Of a stretch of DNA of 64,000 nucleotides, positions 25,540 to 34,365 are shown in pieces. Origin of the DNA: Bradyrhizobium arachidis (GTDB taxonomy: Bacteria; Pseudomonadota; Alphaproteobacteria; Rhizobiales; Xanthobacteraceae); assembly GCF_015291705.1 (NCBI RefSeq), contig NZ_CP030050.1:8618001-8682000 (forward strand), written 5' to 3'. Under the pieces are notes generated by a model. That model did not search any database and was not told where the DNA came from. It saw nothing but the letters and a program-made list of their open reading frames with translations. Within the stretch, counting starts at the first letter, position 1. Each line of letters begins with the position of its first letter. The position numbers were made by a program, and so were the translations under genes.

Positions 25540-26415
25540 CTAACTCAGCTCCCTCAACGCCGCTTCCACGACCTTGCGCGCCTCGGCGGTCAGCGGGGCC
25601 TGCGGCGGGACGGGATCGCCGACATCGTAGCCCTGGATCGCGAGGCCGGCCTTGATGCAGGCGGCGAGGTTGAAGCGGGCGAAGGCTTCGTTGATGCGCC
25701 ACAGCCTGCGCTGGAGCGCCATGGCCTCGTCCCAACGGCCGGCCCTGCAGAGGTCGTAGAGCGCAACGCTCTGGCGCGGGATGATGCAGGCCGGGCCCGC
25801 CATCCAGCCGAGCCCGCCGATCAGCATCACCGCAGCCGGGATATGGGCGGAGGCCGAGAACACGCGCAAGCCATCGCCGCAGCGGTTCATGATGGAGAGC
25901 AGCCGGCCGGTGTTGGTCGAGGCGTCCTTGATGTAGCCGATGCGCGGATGCTCGGCGAGGCGCGCGATGACGTCGAGCGTCAGATCGGAACGCTGGAATT
26001 GCGGATTGGTGTAGATGACGACGGGAACGTCCACGGCGTCCGCAATGGCGCGGAAATAGGATTCGACCTGGGCATCGGCAAGCGGGAAGTACGCCTCCAG
26101 GATCGCCAGGATGCCGTTCGCACCACACTTCTGGTACGCCTTCGCCTGCGCTACCGCATCCGCCGTCGAGGTGGAGGCGACGCCGGCCAAGACCGGCACG
26201 CGGCCCTTGGCGGCCTCGATCGTGGTCTGCACGACCGCCATTCGCTGCGCGGAATTGAGATAGGCGAACTCGCCGGTGGACCCCAGCGGCGTCAGCCCGT
26301 GCACGCCGGCGCTGATCAGATCGTCGCAGAGCTTTGTCAGCACCTGCATGCGCACCGCGCCATCGGCATCGACGGGCGAGACGAGATAGGGGAAGACGCC
26401 GTGGAAGTCGGTCAT
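25540..26415 (-). CDS. Dihydrodipicolinate-synthase-family aldolase/lyase
   Basis: A 291-residue DapA/NAL-family TIM barrel that forms a Schiff base with a keto acid. [10 protein letters not shown] is the phosphate/carboxylate loop, YTNPQF holds the active-site Tyr, and GYIKDAST holds the Schiff-base Lys. The specific keto acid is not clear: it could be a sugar-acid or hydroxyproline-type lyase rather than lysine DapA. It is followed downstream by repeat E1 and preceded by a VOC gene 61 bases upstream on the same strand, so the two may share a transcript. Confidence 0.88.
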   Translation of the reverse strand: MTDFHGVFPYLVSPVDADGAVRMQVLTKLCDDLISAGVHGLTPLGSTGEFAYLNSAQRMAVVQTTIEAAKGRVPVLAGVASTSTADAVAQAKAYQKCGANGILAILEAYFPLADAQVESYFRAIADAVDVPVVIYTNPQFQRSDLTLDVIARLAEHPRIGYIKDASTNTGRLLSIMNRCGDGLRVFSASAHIPAAVMLIGGLGWMAGPACIIPRQSVALYDLCRAGRWDEAMALQRRLWRINEAFARFNLAACIKAGLAIQGYDVGDPVPPQAPLTAEARKVVEAALRELS

Positions 26416-26476
26416 GTCAGATGGCCCCGGAAAGCTGGCTACGCCTGACCGGTCTTACCAACGCCCGTCCCGGCGA

Positions 26477-27442
26477 TCAAACCTTGATCAGCCGCACCCG
26501 CGTGCCCCAGGGATCGATCGCCTCCACGCCGTCAGCAAGCGCGGTGACCTTCGCACCGCCCTTGCGCAGGCGCTCCTCCTGCGCGGCGAGCAGCTCCTGC
26601 TTCGCCATCACCAGCGAGAACCAGGCGAGGCCCGTAGCGGTGTCGTCGCGCTGGCCGGCGCCCTGGCTCTGCCAGACGTTCATCCCGAGGTGATGGTGAT
26701 AGCGGCCTGACGACAGGAACGCAGCTCCGTTGCGGCTGCGGGTCGGGTCGAGGCCGATCGTGCCGTGGTAGAAACTCTGCGCCTGCGCGAGATCGCCGAC
26801 CCGCAGATGCATGTGGCCGATGCGCAGTCCGTCCGGCGCCTTGGCATAATCAGGCACGCGCGTGTTGGTGAGCGACAACAGGTCGGGGATGTTGAGCTCG
26901 TCGGTCGCCATCTTCACGCTGCCCTCGCTCCACTGCCATTGCGAGGGATCGCGGTCGGCATAGACCTCGATGCCGTTGCCTTCGGGGTCGTCGAGATAGA
27001 CGGACTCGCTGACGAGATGATCGGCGAAGCCTGACAGCTTCACGCGGTGTGAGGCCGCGTGTACCAGCCAGCGCGCGAGGTCCTTGCGCGTCGGCATCAG
27101 GAAGGCGGTATGATAGAGGCCGGCGGCGCTGCGCGATTCAATCGCGGCCTCGGGACGGGCCTCCAGCACCAGCAGCGTGATGCCGGCCGTGCCGAGCTTT
27201 GCACCCGTCGCGGAGCGCTCCATCACGGTGAGCCCGATCACGTCGCGATAGTAGTCGGCGACCGTGTCGAGGTTCTTCACCCGCAGCGTCACCATGCCGA
27301 CCCGCATCGGCGTGCGGCTGGCATAGGTCGGTCCGCCGCCTTGCGGCGTGCCTTCGGCACGCGCAGCCGCCGCGGCGGCCATCGCGAGCGAACTGGCGCC
27401 GGCGAGTTGAAGCAGGGTGCGGCGGGTGAGATCGATGGTCAT
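26477..27442 (-). CDS. Tat-signal VOC-fold protein (catechol-dioxygenase-like)
   Basis: A 321-residue protein with two VOC (glyoxalase/extradiol dioxygenase fold) modules, residues about 43-160 and 185-321. The N-terminus (MTIDLTRRTLLQLAGASSLAMAAAAAARA, read as signal) contains a twin-arginine motif and a hydrophobic core, so the protein is probably exported folded. Metal-ligand candidates are His in LYHTAFL, Glu in GNGIEVYAD, and His in HMHLRVGD and YHHHLGMNVW. It resembles CatE/YfiE-like proteins, but those are cytosolic. Its substrate is unknown. The start is ATG 27442. Confidence 0.82.
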   Translation of the reverse strand: MTIDLTRRTLLQLAGASSLAMAAAAAARAEGTPQGGGPTYASRTPMRVGMVTLRVKNLDTVADYYRDVIGLTVMERSATGAKLGTAGITLLVLEARPEAAIESRSAAGLYHTAFLMPTRKDLARWLVHAASHRVKLSGFADHLVSESVYLDDPEGNGIEVYADRDPSQWQWSEGSVKMATDELNIPDLLSLTNTRVPDYAKAPDGLRIGHMHLRVGDLAQAQSFYHGTIGLDPTRSRNGAAFLSSGRYHHHLGMNVWQSQGAGQRDDTATGLAWFSLVMAKQELLAAQEERLRKGGAKVTALADGVEAIDPWGTRVRLIKV

Positions 27443-27558
27443 CAGTCAGGGCTCGCGGAAATGGCTTGAGGCCGGGCGGTGCAATTTGGCGATTGCTACA
27501 CGTTCCCGTGAGCGCCTCCCAATCACATATTCGTCGGCCGTGGTCCTACGGAAGCCAG

Positions 27559-27590
27559 GTCCTGACGCGAAGTCCTGACGCGAAGTCCTG
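27559..27590. repeat. Tandem 13-bp repeat
   Basis: GTCCTGACGCGAA occurs twice in a row and is followed by a third partial unit, GTCCTG. It lies in the gap before the pseudo-HtrA gene. Downstream, CAGGAGCCTTG is also duplicated at 27645-27655 and 27664-27674, so the gene has two copies of its ribosome-binding region. Confidence 0.7.
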
Positions 27591-27675
27591 GCCACCCGGC
27601 CAGTTTCGCAAATGCCGGCGACATCCCAGATTGAGGACAGCTTACAGGAGCCTTGATTCCTTGCAGGAGCCTTGC

Positions 27676-28542
27676 ATGACCGACCCAACTCCTCTGTCTT
27701 CACTCTCGTCCGCGCTTGCGGACGTCGTGGCGCGCACCGCGCCGTCCATCGTCTCCGTGCATTCGCATCGCTCGCGCTCGACCGGATTCGTCTGGAAGCC
27801 CGGCCTGATCGTCACCGCCGACGAGGCCCTGGCCGACGAGGGCGAGGTCCAGATCGGCCTGTCCGACGGCAGCACCGCCGTCGCCACGATCGCGGGCCGT
27901 GACCACACCACCGATATCGCGTTGCTGCGCGCTGACACCAATATCGCGCCGGTGAAACTGGCCGCAACGGTGCCCGCCCTCGGCTCGCTCTCGGTCGTCG
28001 TCGCCACCGATCGCGACGCCCCGAGCGCGGCGCTCGGAATGGTATCGGCCTCGGGCAAAGGCTGGCGCTCCCTGCGCGGCGGCGACATCGATGCGCGGAT
28101 CGAGCTCGACGTGCGCTTGCGCGATAGCCATGAGGGCGGGCTCGCGCTCGATGCATCGGGCGAGGCCTTCGGCATGGCCGTGCTCGGGCCGCGGCGCGTG
28201 CTCGTCATTCCCACAGCGACGATCGAGCGCGTCGCGGCGCAGCTCGAGACGCGCGGCCGCATCGCCCGCGGCTATCTCGGCCTCGGGCTCCAGCCGGTGC
28301 GGCTCGACGATGGCGTCGGCGCGATGGTGATGAATGTCGACAAGGCCGGGCCGGCCGCCGCGGCCGGCATCCGCCAGGGCGACGTGATCGTCGCGGTCAA
28401 CGACCAGAAGCTGTCAGGCGTCCGCGCGCTGTCCCGGACATTGGGGCCTGCGAGCGTCGGCACGGTGGTCGACGTCGCGGTGCGCCGCGGCGGCGAGCCG
28501 GCCAGCTTCAAGGTCACGATCGGCGAGAGGCCGGAGACGTGA
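27676..28542 (+). CDS. HtrA/DegP-like PDZ protein lacking the catalytic triad (pseudoprotease)
   Basis: A 288-residue trypsin-fold plus PDZ protein (protease part about 10-190, PDZ about 198-285). The fold is recognisable (TGFVWKPGLIVTADEALAD, DHTTDIALLRAD, SHEGGLALDASGEAFGMAV). The His of the usual TNHHV motif is replaced (TADEA), and the Ser of GNSGGP aligns with Glu153 in SHEGGL. Only the Asp80 position (TTDIALL) is kept, so it should not be a protease. There is no signal peptide, which suggests a cytosolic peptide-binding role. AGGAG precedes ATG 27676. The stop overlaps the start of a LuxR-type regulator by four bases. Confidence 0.87.
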   Translation: MTDPTPLSSLSSALADVVARTAPSIVSVHSHRSRSTGFVWKPGLIVTADEALADEGEVQIGLSDGSTAVATIAGRDHTTDIALLRADTNIAPVKLAATVPALGSLSVVVATDRDAPSAALGMVSASGKGWRSLRGGDIDARIELDVRLRDSHEGGLALDASGEAFGMAVLGPRRVLVIPTATIERVAAQLETRGRIARGYLGLGLQPVRLDDGVGAMVMNVDKAGPAAAAGIRQGDVIVAVNDQKLSGVRALSRTLGPASVGTVVDVAVRRGGEPASFKVTIGERPET

Positions 28543-28910
28543 GCGCGGACACGACGCCGGAGATCGTTCTGTCCCTCGAGATCGACGATCCCGTCCTTGC
28601 CAATCGCCTCGCAACGCTGCTCGGCAGCGTCGCGGGGCTTCGTCTTGCCGGGCCAGGTGAGCAGGCTGCGGTGACGGTCATCGCGCGCGATCCACGCCGC
28701 ATGCCCGAGGATATCGCGCTGACGCAGCGCGAGCTCGACGTGCTGGCGCTGATGGCGGAAGGCGCCTCCAACAAGATGATCGCGCGCCAGCTCAACATCT
28801 CGGTGCACACGGTGAAATTCCATGTCGGCTCGCTGCTGGACAAGCTCGATGCCACCGGCCGCACCGATGCAGTCGCACATGCGGCACGCCGCGGCGTGAT
28901 CGAGCTATGA
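28539..28910 (+). CDS. LuxR-type transcription factor with degenerate receiver
   Basis: A 123-residue protein. Residues 58-120 are a NarL/LuxR helix-turn-helix (LTQRELDVLALMAEGASNK, then ISVHTVKFHVGSLLDKL). The N-terminal 50 residues (EIVLSLEIDDPVLANRLATLL) look like the first strand and helix of a receiver domain, cut short and without a phosphorylatable Asp. It starts with GTG 28539 inside the end of the pseudo-HtrA gene (GTGA), so the two are coupled. The PDZ protein may control this factor directly. Its stop overlaps that of the convergent histidine-kinase gene. Confidence 0.85.
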   Translation: MSADTTPEIVLSLEIDDPVLANRLATLLGSVAGLRLAGPGEQAAVTVIARDPRRMPEDIALTQRELDVLALMAEGASNKMIARQLNISVHTVKFHVGSLLDKLDATGRTDAVAHAARRGVIEL

Positions 28911-29972
28911 CGTCGGGAAGCTGAGCCGGACCGTGAGGCCCGGCGCATTGTCGTGCAGGGTTATCTCGGCGCCGTGGAGGCGCGCGACCGCAGCGACCAG
29001 GCTGAGGCCCAGCCCGTTGCCCGGCGTGTAGCGGCTCTGCTCGAGCCGGGTGAAGCGCTTGAAGACGTGATCGCGCTGCGCAGCGGCAATGCCGGGACCA
29101 TCATCCGCGATCGCGATGTCCGCCCCGCCACCGGCGCTGCGGCAGGTCACGGTGACCTGCCCGCCTGCGCGGCCGTGCTTGATCGCATTGTCGACGAGAT
29201 TGGCGATGGCGTCGAACAGCAGGTCGCGGTCGCCTGTCACGGAGACCTCGCGGTCGCCGCTGATGCTGAGACGGGTCGCGACCTCTTCGGCGGCGGCGTC
29301 GTAGAGTTCGACCACCTCGCCGGCAACCTCGACGAGATTGAGCCTGCGGAAGGCGCCCTTGCGGGCGCGGGTCTCGATCTCCGAGATCCGGGTGATGGAG
29401 GCGAACATGCCGAGCACGGCATCGAGATCGGCGATGGTGTCGCCGATCAACGCGGCATCGGCCTCGCTGTCGCGCGGGGTGTGGTAGGCCTTTTCCAGCC
29501 GGCCGCGCATGCGCGTCAGCGGCGTCCGCAGATCATGGGCGACGTTGTCGCTAACCTGCTTGACCTCGCCCATCAGCGTCTCGATGCGGTCGAGCATCAG
29601 GTTGAGGTTTTCCGCGACGCGATCCCATTCGTCGTGGCTGCCACGCAAGGGAATGCGCCGGTCGAGACCGGAGAGCATGATGGCGCGGCTGGTGGCATTG
29701 ATCTCCTCGATCCGGCCGACCGTGCGCCGCGTCACCAGGACTGCCGCAAGGCCAGCCAGCATGGCCAGCAGCATGGCGACCGCGAACATCGCGAGCCCGA
29801 TCATCGCGGTGAAATCACCGTGATCGCCGGCATCGCCGACCCGGCTACGCACATAGGCAAGCGTGCCGAAATAGACATAGGCCATGATCGCCGCGACGAT
29901 CAGCCCGAACACCGCGATCGCGATCAGCGCCAGGCGAAAGGTCGAGGAGCGGAGCGTCTTAGCCAGGAGCAC
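28905..29972 (-). CDS. Membrane histidine kinase with HAMP domain
   Basis: A 355-residue sensor kinase. Two membrane helices (about 12-36 and 56-80) flank a short periplasmic loop of only some 20 residues. HAMP covers about 80-135, the phosphoacceptor is His146 in DNVAHDLRTPL, the N box is NLVDNAIKH, the G1 box DDGPGI and the G2 box GNGLGLSL. The small loop suggests that it senses the membrane or a partner protein rather than a large ligand. It overlaps the response-regulator gene by 14 bases, so they form one two-component operon. The signal is unknown. Confidence 0.93.
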   Translation of the reverse strand: MLLAKTLRSSTFRLALIAIAVFGLIVAAIMAYVYFGTLAYVRSRVGDAGDHGDFTAMIGLAMFAVAMLLAMLAGLAAVLVTRRTVGRIEEINATSRAIMLSGLDRRIPLRGSHDEWDRVAENLNLMLDRIETLMGEVKQVSDNVAHDLRTPLTRMRGRLEKAYHTPRDSEADAALIGDTIADLDAVLGMFASITRISEIETRARKGAFRRLNLVEVAGEVVELYDAAAEEVATRLSISGDREVSVTGDRDLLFDAIANLVDNAIKHGRAGGQVTVTCRSAGGGADIAIADDGPGIAAAQRDHVFKRFTRLEQSRYTPGNGLGLSLVAAVARLHGAEITLHDNAPGLTVRLSFPTS

Positions 29973-30651
29973 GGAGGCAATACCCGATGCCGCGGATGGT
30001 GTGGATCAGCGGATAGGCCTGGGCATCGTCGACCTTCCGGCGAACGCGGCCGACATAGACGTCGATGATGTTGGTGGAGGGATCGAAATGCAGGTCCCAG
30101 ACGTGCTGGAGCAGCATCGCGCGCGAGACGACGCGGCCCTCGTTGCGGACGAGATATTCGAGCAGCTGGAATTCGCGCGGCAGCAGCGGAATCTTGCGGC
30201 CGCGGCGGCTGGCATTGCGCGCGATCAGGTCGACGGCGAGATCGCCGACGCGCAAGATGGTTTCCTTGGCGATGGTCTCGCTGCGACGGCCCAATGCTTC
30301 AAGGCGGGCGAGAAGCTCGACGAAGGAGAACGGCTTGACGAGATAATCGTCGCCGCCAGCACGCAAGCCCCGGACACGGTCGTCGACCTCGCCGAGCGCC
30401 GAGATGATCAGGAACGGCGCGGCGATGCCGTCGTCGCGCAACTGGCGCATCACGGTGATGCCGTCGATATCGGGCAGCATGCGGTCGATCGTGATCACGG
30501 CATAGTCGCGCGCCGCGCCGTGGCTGAGCGCCTCGCGCCCGGTCGCGGCGAGATCGACGTCATAGCCCGAGGTGGTCAATTCCTCGACGAGCTGGCCTGC
30601 GGTTTCCGGATCGTCCTCGACGACCAGGATGCGGCGGTGACCTCCGGTCAT
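29959..30651 (-). CDS. OmpR-family response regulator
   Basis: A 230-residue regulator. The receiver (1-120) has acidic pocket residues Glu12/Asp13, phosphoacceptor Asp56 (VITIDRMLPD) and Lys in LVKPFSF. The C-terminal winged helix (130-228) has LLPREFQLLEYLVRNEG and the DNA-contact segment NIIDVYVGRVRRKV. It is the first gene of the pair and is followed by its kinase with a 14-base overlap. Target genes are not evident; the adjacent exported glycine-rich protein is one candidate, but no shared operator was seen. Confidence 0.94.
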   Translation of the reverse strand: MTGGHRRILVVEDDPETAGQLVEELTTSGYDVDLAATGREALSHGAARDYAVITIDRMLPDIDGITVMRQLRDDGIAAPFLIISALGEVDDRVRGLRAGGDDYLVKPFSFVELLARLEALGRRSETIAKETILRVGDLAVDLIARNASRRGRKIPLLPREFQLLEYLVRNEGRVVSRAMLLQHVWDLHFDPSTNIIDVYVGRVRRKVDDAQAYPLIHTIRGIGYCLRAPG

Positions 30652-30751
30652 GCGAAACTCCGCGCGACGATCGCCACCAGACTATCCCGTTCCGGGGCTG
30701 AGCGGAACCGCCCGGTGGCGATCGCGACAATGGTGCGGTACGGCGATGCGA

Positions 30752-31288
30752 CTACCAATAGTCTCCGCACACATTGACCCATTGCCAGCCGTAGGGCGTC
30801 AAGCTCCTGCGCCAGCAGCCGTCGTCGTAATAATTGTAATAGTCGGCGTAGAAGGGCCCGCCGATGAAAGCGAAACGACGGAAGTGATGATTCCGGAAGA
30901 AGGCGTGGCGGCCGATGAAGGTCCTGCCGTGCCAGCCGGCGCCGGCAAAGCGCGGTCCGATCGCCGCATGCGCGAAGCGTGGTCCGCCGAAGGCAGGTCG
31001 AGCAAAGCCTGGCCCGCCGACACGGGCAAAGCTGGCGCCGCCCATCCCGCCGACACGCATGCCGCCGAAACCTCCGCCATGCATGCCGCCGCCGAAGCCA
31101 CCCGCATGCATTCCACCGCCGCCGAAATGCCCGCCGCCGCCAAAGCCGCCATGGCCACCGCCACCAAAGCCGCCCCCGCCGTGTCCGCCACCACCACCAC
31201 CGCCGCCACGCGCGAGCACTGGTGAAGCAACCGCCATCATCGCTGCGAGCGTCGCCGCGGTGAGGCCTTTGAGAAGCCTGTTGTTCAT
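30752..31288 (-). CDS. Exported glycine-rich protein with C-terminal WRR..VNVC motif
   Basis: A 178-residue protein. A signal peptide (about 1-27, ending SPVLA) leads into a long Gly/His/Met/Phe-rich section (residues 28-120), then a more ordered His/Arg/aromatic region and a C-terminal motif GCWRRSLTPYGWQWVNVCG with two cysteines that may pair. The same motif ends an unrelated-looking Gly-rich protein at 60224. The composition suggests an envelope or surface protein; His and Met could bind metal. I do not recognise a named family. It is followed downstream by the two-component operon on the same strand. Confidence 0.75.
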   Translation of the reverse strand: MNNRLLKGLTAATLAAMMAVASPVLARGGGGGGGGHGGGGFGGGGHGGFGGGGHFGGGGMHAGGFGGGMHGGGFGGMRVGGMGGASFARVGGPGFARPAFGGPRFAHAAIGPRFAGAGWHGRTFIGRHAFFRNHHFRRFAFIGGPFYADYYNYYDDGCWRRSLTPYGWQWVNVCGDYW

Positions 31289-31425
31289 CGAAGCATCCTC
31301 CTTGCACTGCGGCGGTCACCGCGCCGCACGAGGATGATCAGATGAGAGGAAGGGACGGGCAGCTTCAACTTACAAACGCGCCAGATTCTGACGCGGGTGT
31401 TAGGGAGGGGGAGCCCAGCTCTATC

Positions 31426-31612
31426 GCTCCCGCTCCCCGTCCTTACGGGGAGAGGGTGGGGTGAGGGGCTGCTGCCGCGAATTCGATTTAAGTTGAGGGC
31501 GCGGCGCGTAGGAGTCGGATGGACCATTGACCCGGCCGACAGTCTGCCTGCCCCTCACCCGGAATCCGCGCTGCGCGCGAATTCCGACCTCTCCCCGCAA
31601 AGCGGGGAGAGG
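31426..31612. repeat. Palindromic repeat family A, copy 4
   Basis: The left end is GCTCCCCGT..ACGGGGAGAGG with GGGGTGAGGGG. The right end is CCCCTCACCCGGAATCCGCG and CCTCTCCCCGC-AAA-GCGGGGAGAGG. The loop is longer than in the other copies. It lies in the 331-base stretch between the glycine-rich gene and tex and ends 8 bases before the tex stop. The rest of that stretch is the leader of the glycine-rich gene. Confidence 0.8.
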
Positions 31613-31619
31613 TCAAGAG

Positions 31620-33950
31620 TCACGCCCGCTTGCCGTTGTTCTTTTCAGCAGCCCTGCGCAAGGCTTCGGCGAGGGCGCCGCCGCCGGAGGATTCCTGCTT
31701 GCGCGGCGCCGACGAGGTCATGCGGCTCGTGTTGCGCGAGTTGTCGCGCTGCATGCCCGGCGCGTCCTTCTTGGTGCCGACCTCGTCGTCGAGGCGCAGA
31801 GTGAGCGAGATGCGCTTGCGGGCGACCTCGAAGTCCAGCACCTTCACCTTGACGATGTCGCCGGGCTTCACGACCTCGCGCGGATCCTTGATGTAGTTCC
31901 TGGACATCGCCGAGATGTGCACGAGGCCGTCCTGGTGCACGCCGATGTCGACGAAGGCGCCGAAGGCGGCGACGTTGGTCACGGTGCCCTCGAGGATCAT
32001 GCCCTTCTGGAGATGCTTGATCTCCTCGACGCCTTCCTTGAACACCGCGGCCTTGAACGCCGGACGCGGGTCGCGGCCGGGTTTCTCAAGCTCGCGCAGA
32101 ATGTCGGTGACGGTCGGCAGACCAAAGGTCTCGTCGACGAAATCCTTCGGCTTCAGCGTGCGCACGATCTCGCTAGAACCGATCAGCGCCTTGATGTCGC
32201 TCTTGGTGGCCGCGAGGATGCGGCGCACCACCGGATAGGCTTCCGGATGCACGCCAGAGGCATCGAGCGGGTCCTCGCCGCCGAGGATGCGCAGGAAGCC
32301 GGCGCACTGCTCGAACGCCTTCGGCCCGAGCCGCGGCACGTCCTTGAGCGCCTTGCGCGACTTGAACGGTCCGTTGGCGTCGCGATGCGCCACGATGCTC
32401 TGGGCAAGGCCGGAGCCAACACCCGATACGCGGGCGAGCAGCGGCGCCGAAGCCGTGTTGACGTCGACGCCGACCGCGTTCACGCAGTCTTCGACCACGG
32501 CATCGAGCGATTTGGCGAGCTTGGCCTGGCCGAGGTCATGCTGATATTGGCCGACGCCGATCGCCTTGGGCTCGATCTTGACGAGCTCGGCGAGCGGATC
32601 CTGCAGGCGGCGGGCGATCGAGACCGCACCGCGCAGGGTGACGTCGAGGCCGGGCAGTTCTTCCGAGGCGAAGGCCGAGGCCGAATAGACCGACGCGCCG
32701 GCTTCCGACACCACGATCTTGGACATCTTCAGCTCGGCAAGGCCCTTGACCAGCTCGGTCGCGAGCTTGTCGGTCTCGCGCGAGGCGGTGCCGTTGCCGA
32801 TCGCGATCAGCTCGACGCGATGCTTCATCGCGAGCCGGCCGAGCGTTGCGAGCGACTCGTTCCACTGCCGCTGCGGCTCGTGCGGATAGATCGCGGTGGT
32901 ATCGACCACCTTGCCGGTCGCATCGATCACGGCGACCTTGACGCCGGTGCGGTAGCCGGGATCGAGACCCATGGTGACGCGGGTGCCGGCGGGCGCCGCC
33001 AGCAACAGGTCGCGCAGGTTGGAGGCGAACACGCGGACGGCCTCGGTCTCGGCCGCGTTCCACAGCCGCATGCGCAGATCGATGTTGAGATGCACCTGGA
33101 TCTTGGTGCGCCAGGCCCAGCGCACGGTGTCGATCAGCCAGCGGTCGCCGGCGCGCTTGAGGTCGGCGATGCCGAACCGCTTCATGATCTTCAATTCATA
33201 GGAGCCCGGAACGCCAGCGGGCGGCGCTTCCTCGGACCGGATCTGGAGGTCGAGGATCTCTTCCTTCTCGCCGCGGAACATCGCGAGGATGCGGTGCGAC
33301 GGCAGCTTGGTCAGCGGCTCGGAGAAATCGAAATAGTCGGCGAACTTCTCGCCCTCGGTCTTCTTGCCGTCGCGCACCTTGGACGCCATGCGGGCATTGG
33401 TCCACACGTCTTCGCGCAAGGCGCCGATCAGGTCAGCGTCCTCGTCGAAGCGTTCGACGAGGATGGCGCGCGCGCCGTCGAGCGCAGCGGCGGCATCGGC
33501 AACGCCCTTCTCGGCGTTGATGAAGCCTTCGGCCACCACCTTCGGATCGTTGCCGGGCTCGGCCATGAGCTGATTGGCGAGCGGCTCGAGGCCAGCCTCC
33601 TTGGCGACTTCCGCCTTGGTGCGGCGCTTCGGCTTGAATGGGAGATAGATGTCTTCGAGGCGGGCCTTGCTGTCGGCGGCCATGATCGACGCTTCGAGCG
33701 CGGCATCGAGCTTGCCCTGCTCGCGCACCGACTCCAGAATGGCCTTGCGGCGATCCTCGAGCTCGCGCAGGTAGACCAGGCGCTCCTCCAGCGTGCGCAA
33801 TTGCGCGTCGTCGAGCGCGCCGGTCGCTTCCTTGCGGTAGCGGGCGATGAAGGGAACCGTGGCGCCGCCGTCGAGTAGCGTCACCGCCGCCTCGACCTGC
33901 TCGGCCCGAACCCCAAGCTCCTGCGCAATTTTCTGGTTGATATTGGCCAC
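31620..33950 (-). CDS. tex: Tex-family RNA-binding transcription accessory protein
   Basis: A 776-residue Tex protein. The domains in order are an N-terminal HTH-like region (residues 1-200, [20 protein letters not shown]), a YqgF/RNase-H-like domain (about 325-450, [16 protein letters not shown]), a double helix-hairpin-helix (about 490-620, [20 protein letters not shown]) and a C-terminal S1 RNA-binding domain (about 650-725, [22 protein letters not shown]). A Lys/Asn-rich tail follows. The start is GTG 33950, with GGAGGG nine bases upstream; the open frame continues further upstream but reads as noise. It binds nucleic acid and is linked to transcription. It is monocistronic. Confidence 0.96.
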   Translation of the reverse strand: MANINQKIAQELGVRAEQVEAAVTLLDGGATVPFIARYRKEATGALDDAQLRTLEERLVYLRELEDRRKAILESVREQGKLDAALEASIMAADSKARLEDIYLPFKPKRRTKAEVAKEAGLEPLANQLMAEPGNDPKVVAEGFINAEKGVADAAAALDGARAILVERFDEDADLIGALREDVWTNARMASKVRDGKKTEGEKFADYFDFSEPLTKLPSHRILAMFRGEKEEILDLQIRSEEAPPAGVPGSYELKIMKRFGIADLKRAGDRWLIDTVRWAWRTKIQVHLNIDLRMRLWNAAETEAVRVFASNLRDLLLAAPAGTRVTMGLDPGYRTGVKVAVIDATGKVVDTTAIYPHEPQRQWNESLATLGRLAMKHRVELIAIGNGTASRETDKLATELVKGLAELKMSKIVVSEAGASVYSASAFASEELPGLDVTLRGAVSIARRLQDPLAELVKIEPKAIGVGQYQHDLGQAKLAKSLDAVVEDCVNAVGVDVNTASAPLLARVSGVGSGLAQSIVAHRDANGPFKSRKALKDVPRLGPKAFEQCAGFLRILGGEDPLDASGVHPEAYPVVRRILAATKSDIKALIGSSEIVRTLKPKDFVDETFGLPTVTDILRELEKPGRDPRPAFKAAVFKEGVEEIKHLQKGMILEGTVTNVAAFGAFVDIGVHQDGLVHISAMSRNYIKDPREVVKPGDIVKVKVLDFEVARKRISLTLRLDDEVGTKKDAPGMQRDNSRNTSRMTSSAPRKQESSGGGALAEALRRAAEKNNGKRA

Positions 33951-34149
33951 GCGAGAATTCCCTCCAAGCACGCGACGCGAACCGAACCCGGCCGCGGGAC
34001 GCCGCTTATGGACCAACCGGGGTTGATTCATCAAGGTACTGCGACAAACCGTCGACAAGGGATTTTTTGCCAGACCGATGCGATCTCGCCACAATCGTGG
34101 GGATGTCGGCGGCTTCTCTCTTGCGTCGCGGCAGACCGAGATAGCCACC

Positions 34150-34276
34150 CCGTCATCCTGAGGTGCGAGGCATGGGACGCATAGCGTCCCATGCGGAGCC
34201 TCGAAGGATGAGCGGCCTGGATGCAGCCGGGCCGTCGCCCTTCGAGGCTCGCTTCGCTCGCACCTCAGGGTGACGG
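34150..34276. repeat. Palindromic repeat family D, long copy
   Basis: CGTCATCCTGAGGTGCGAGG with inner TGGGACGC/GCGTCCCA arms and a right arm GCTCGCACCTCAGGGTGACGG. It lies in the 415-base stretch between tex and the cyanuric-acid-hydrolase-family gene. The remaining bases (33951-34149, 34277-34365) are leaders with nothing I can assign. Confidence 0.85.
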
Positions 34277-34365
34277 TGAGAGATGAACGCGTGCGGCTTG
34301 ACATCAGCCCCGTGTTCCGCGCCTGTTTGATCTGCCGGACCACCGAACTCCACACGAGGACTATC

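Noticed and set aside
31527..33878. Long open frame antisense to tex
   Set aside because: Shadow of tex. It also begins inside a palindromic repeat.
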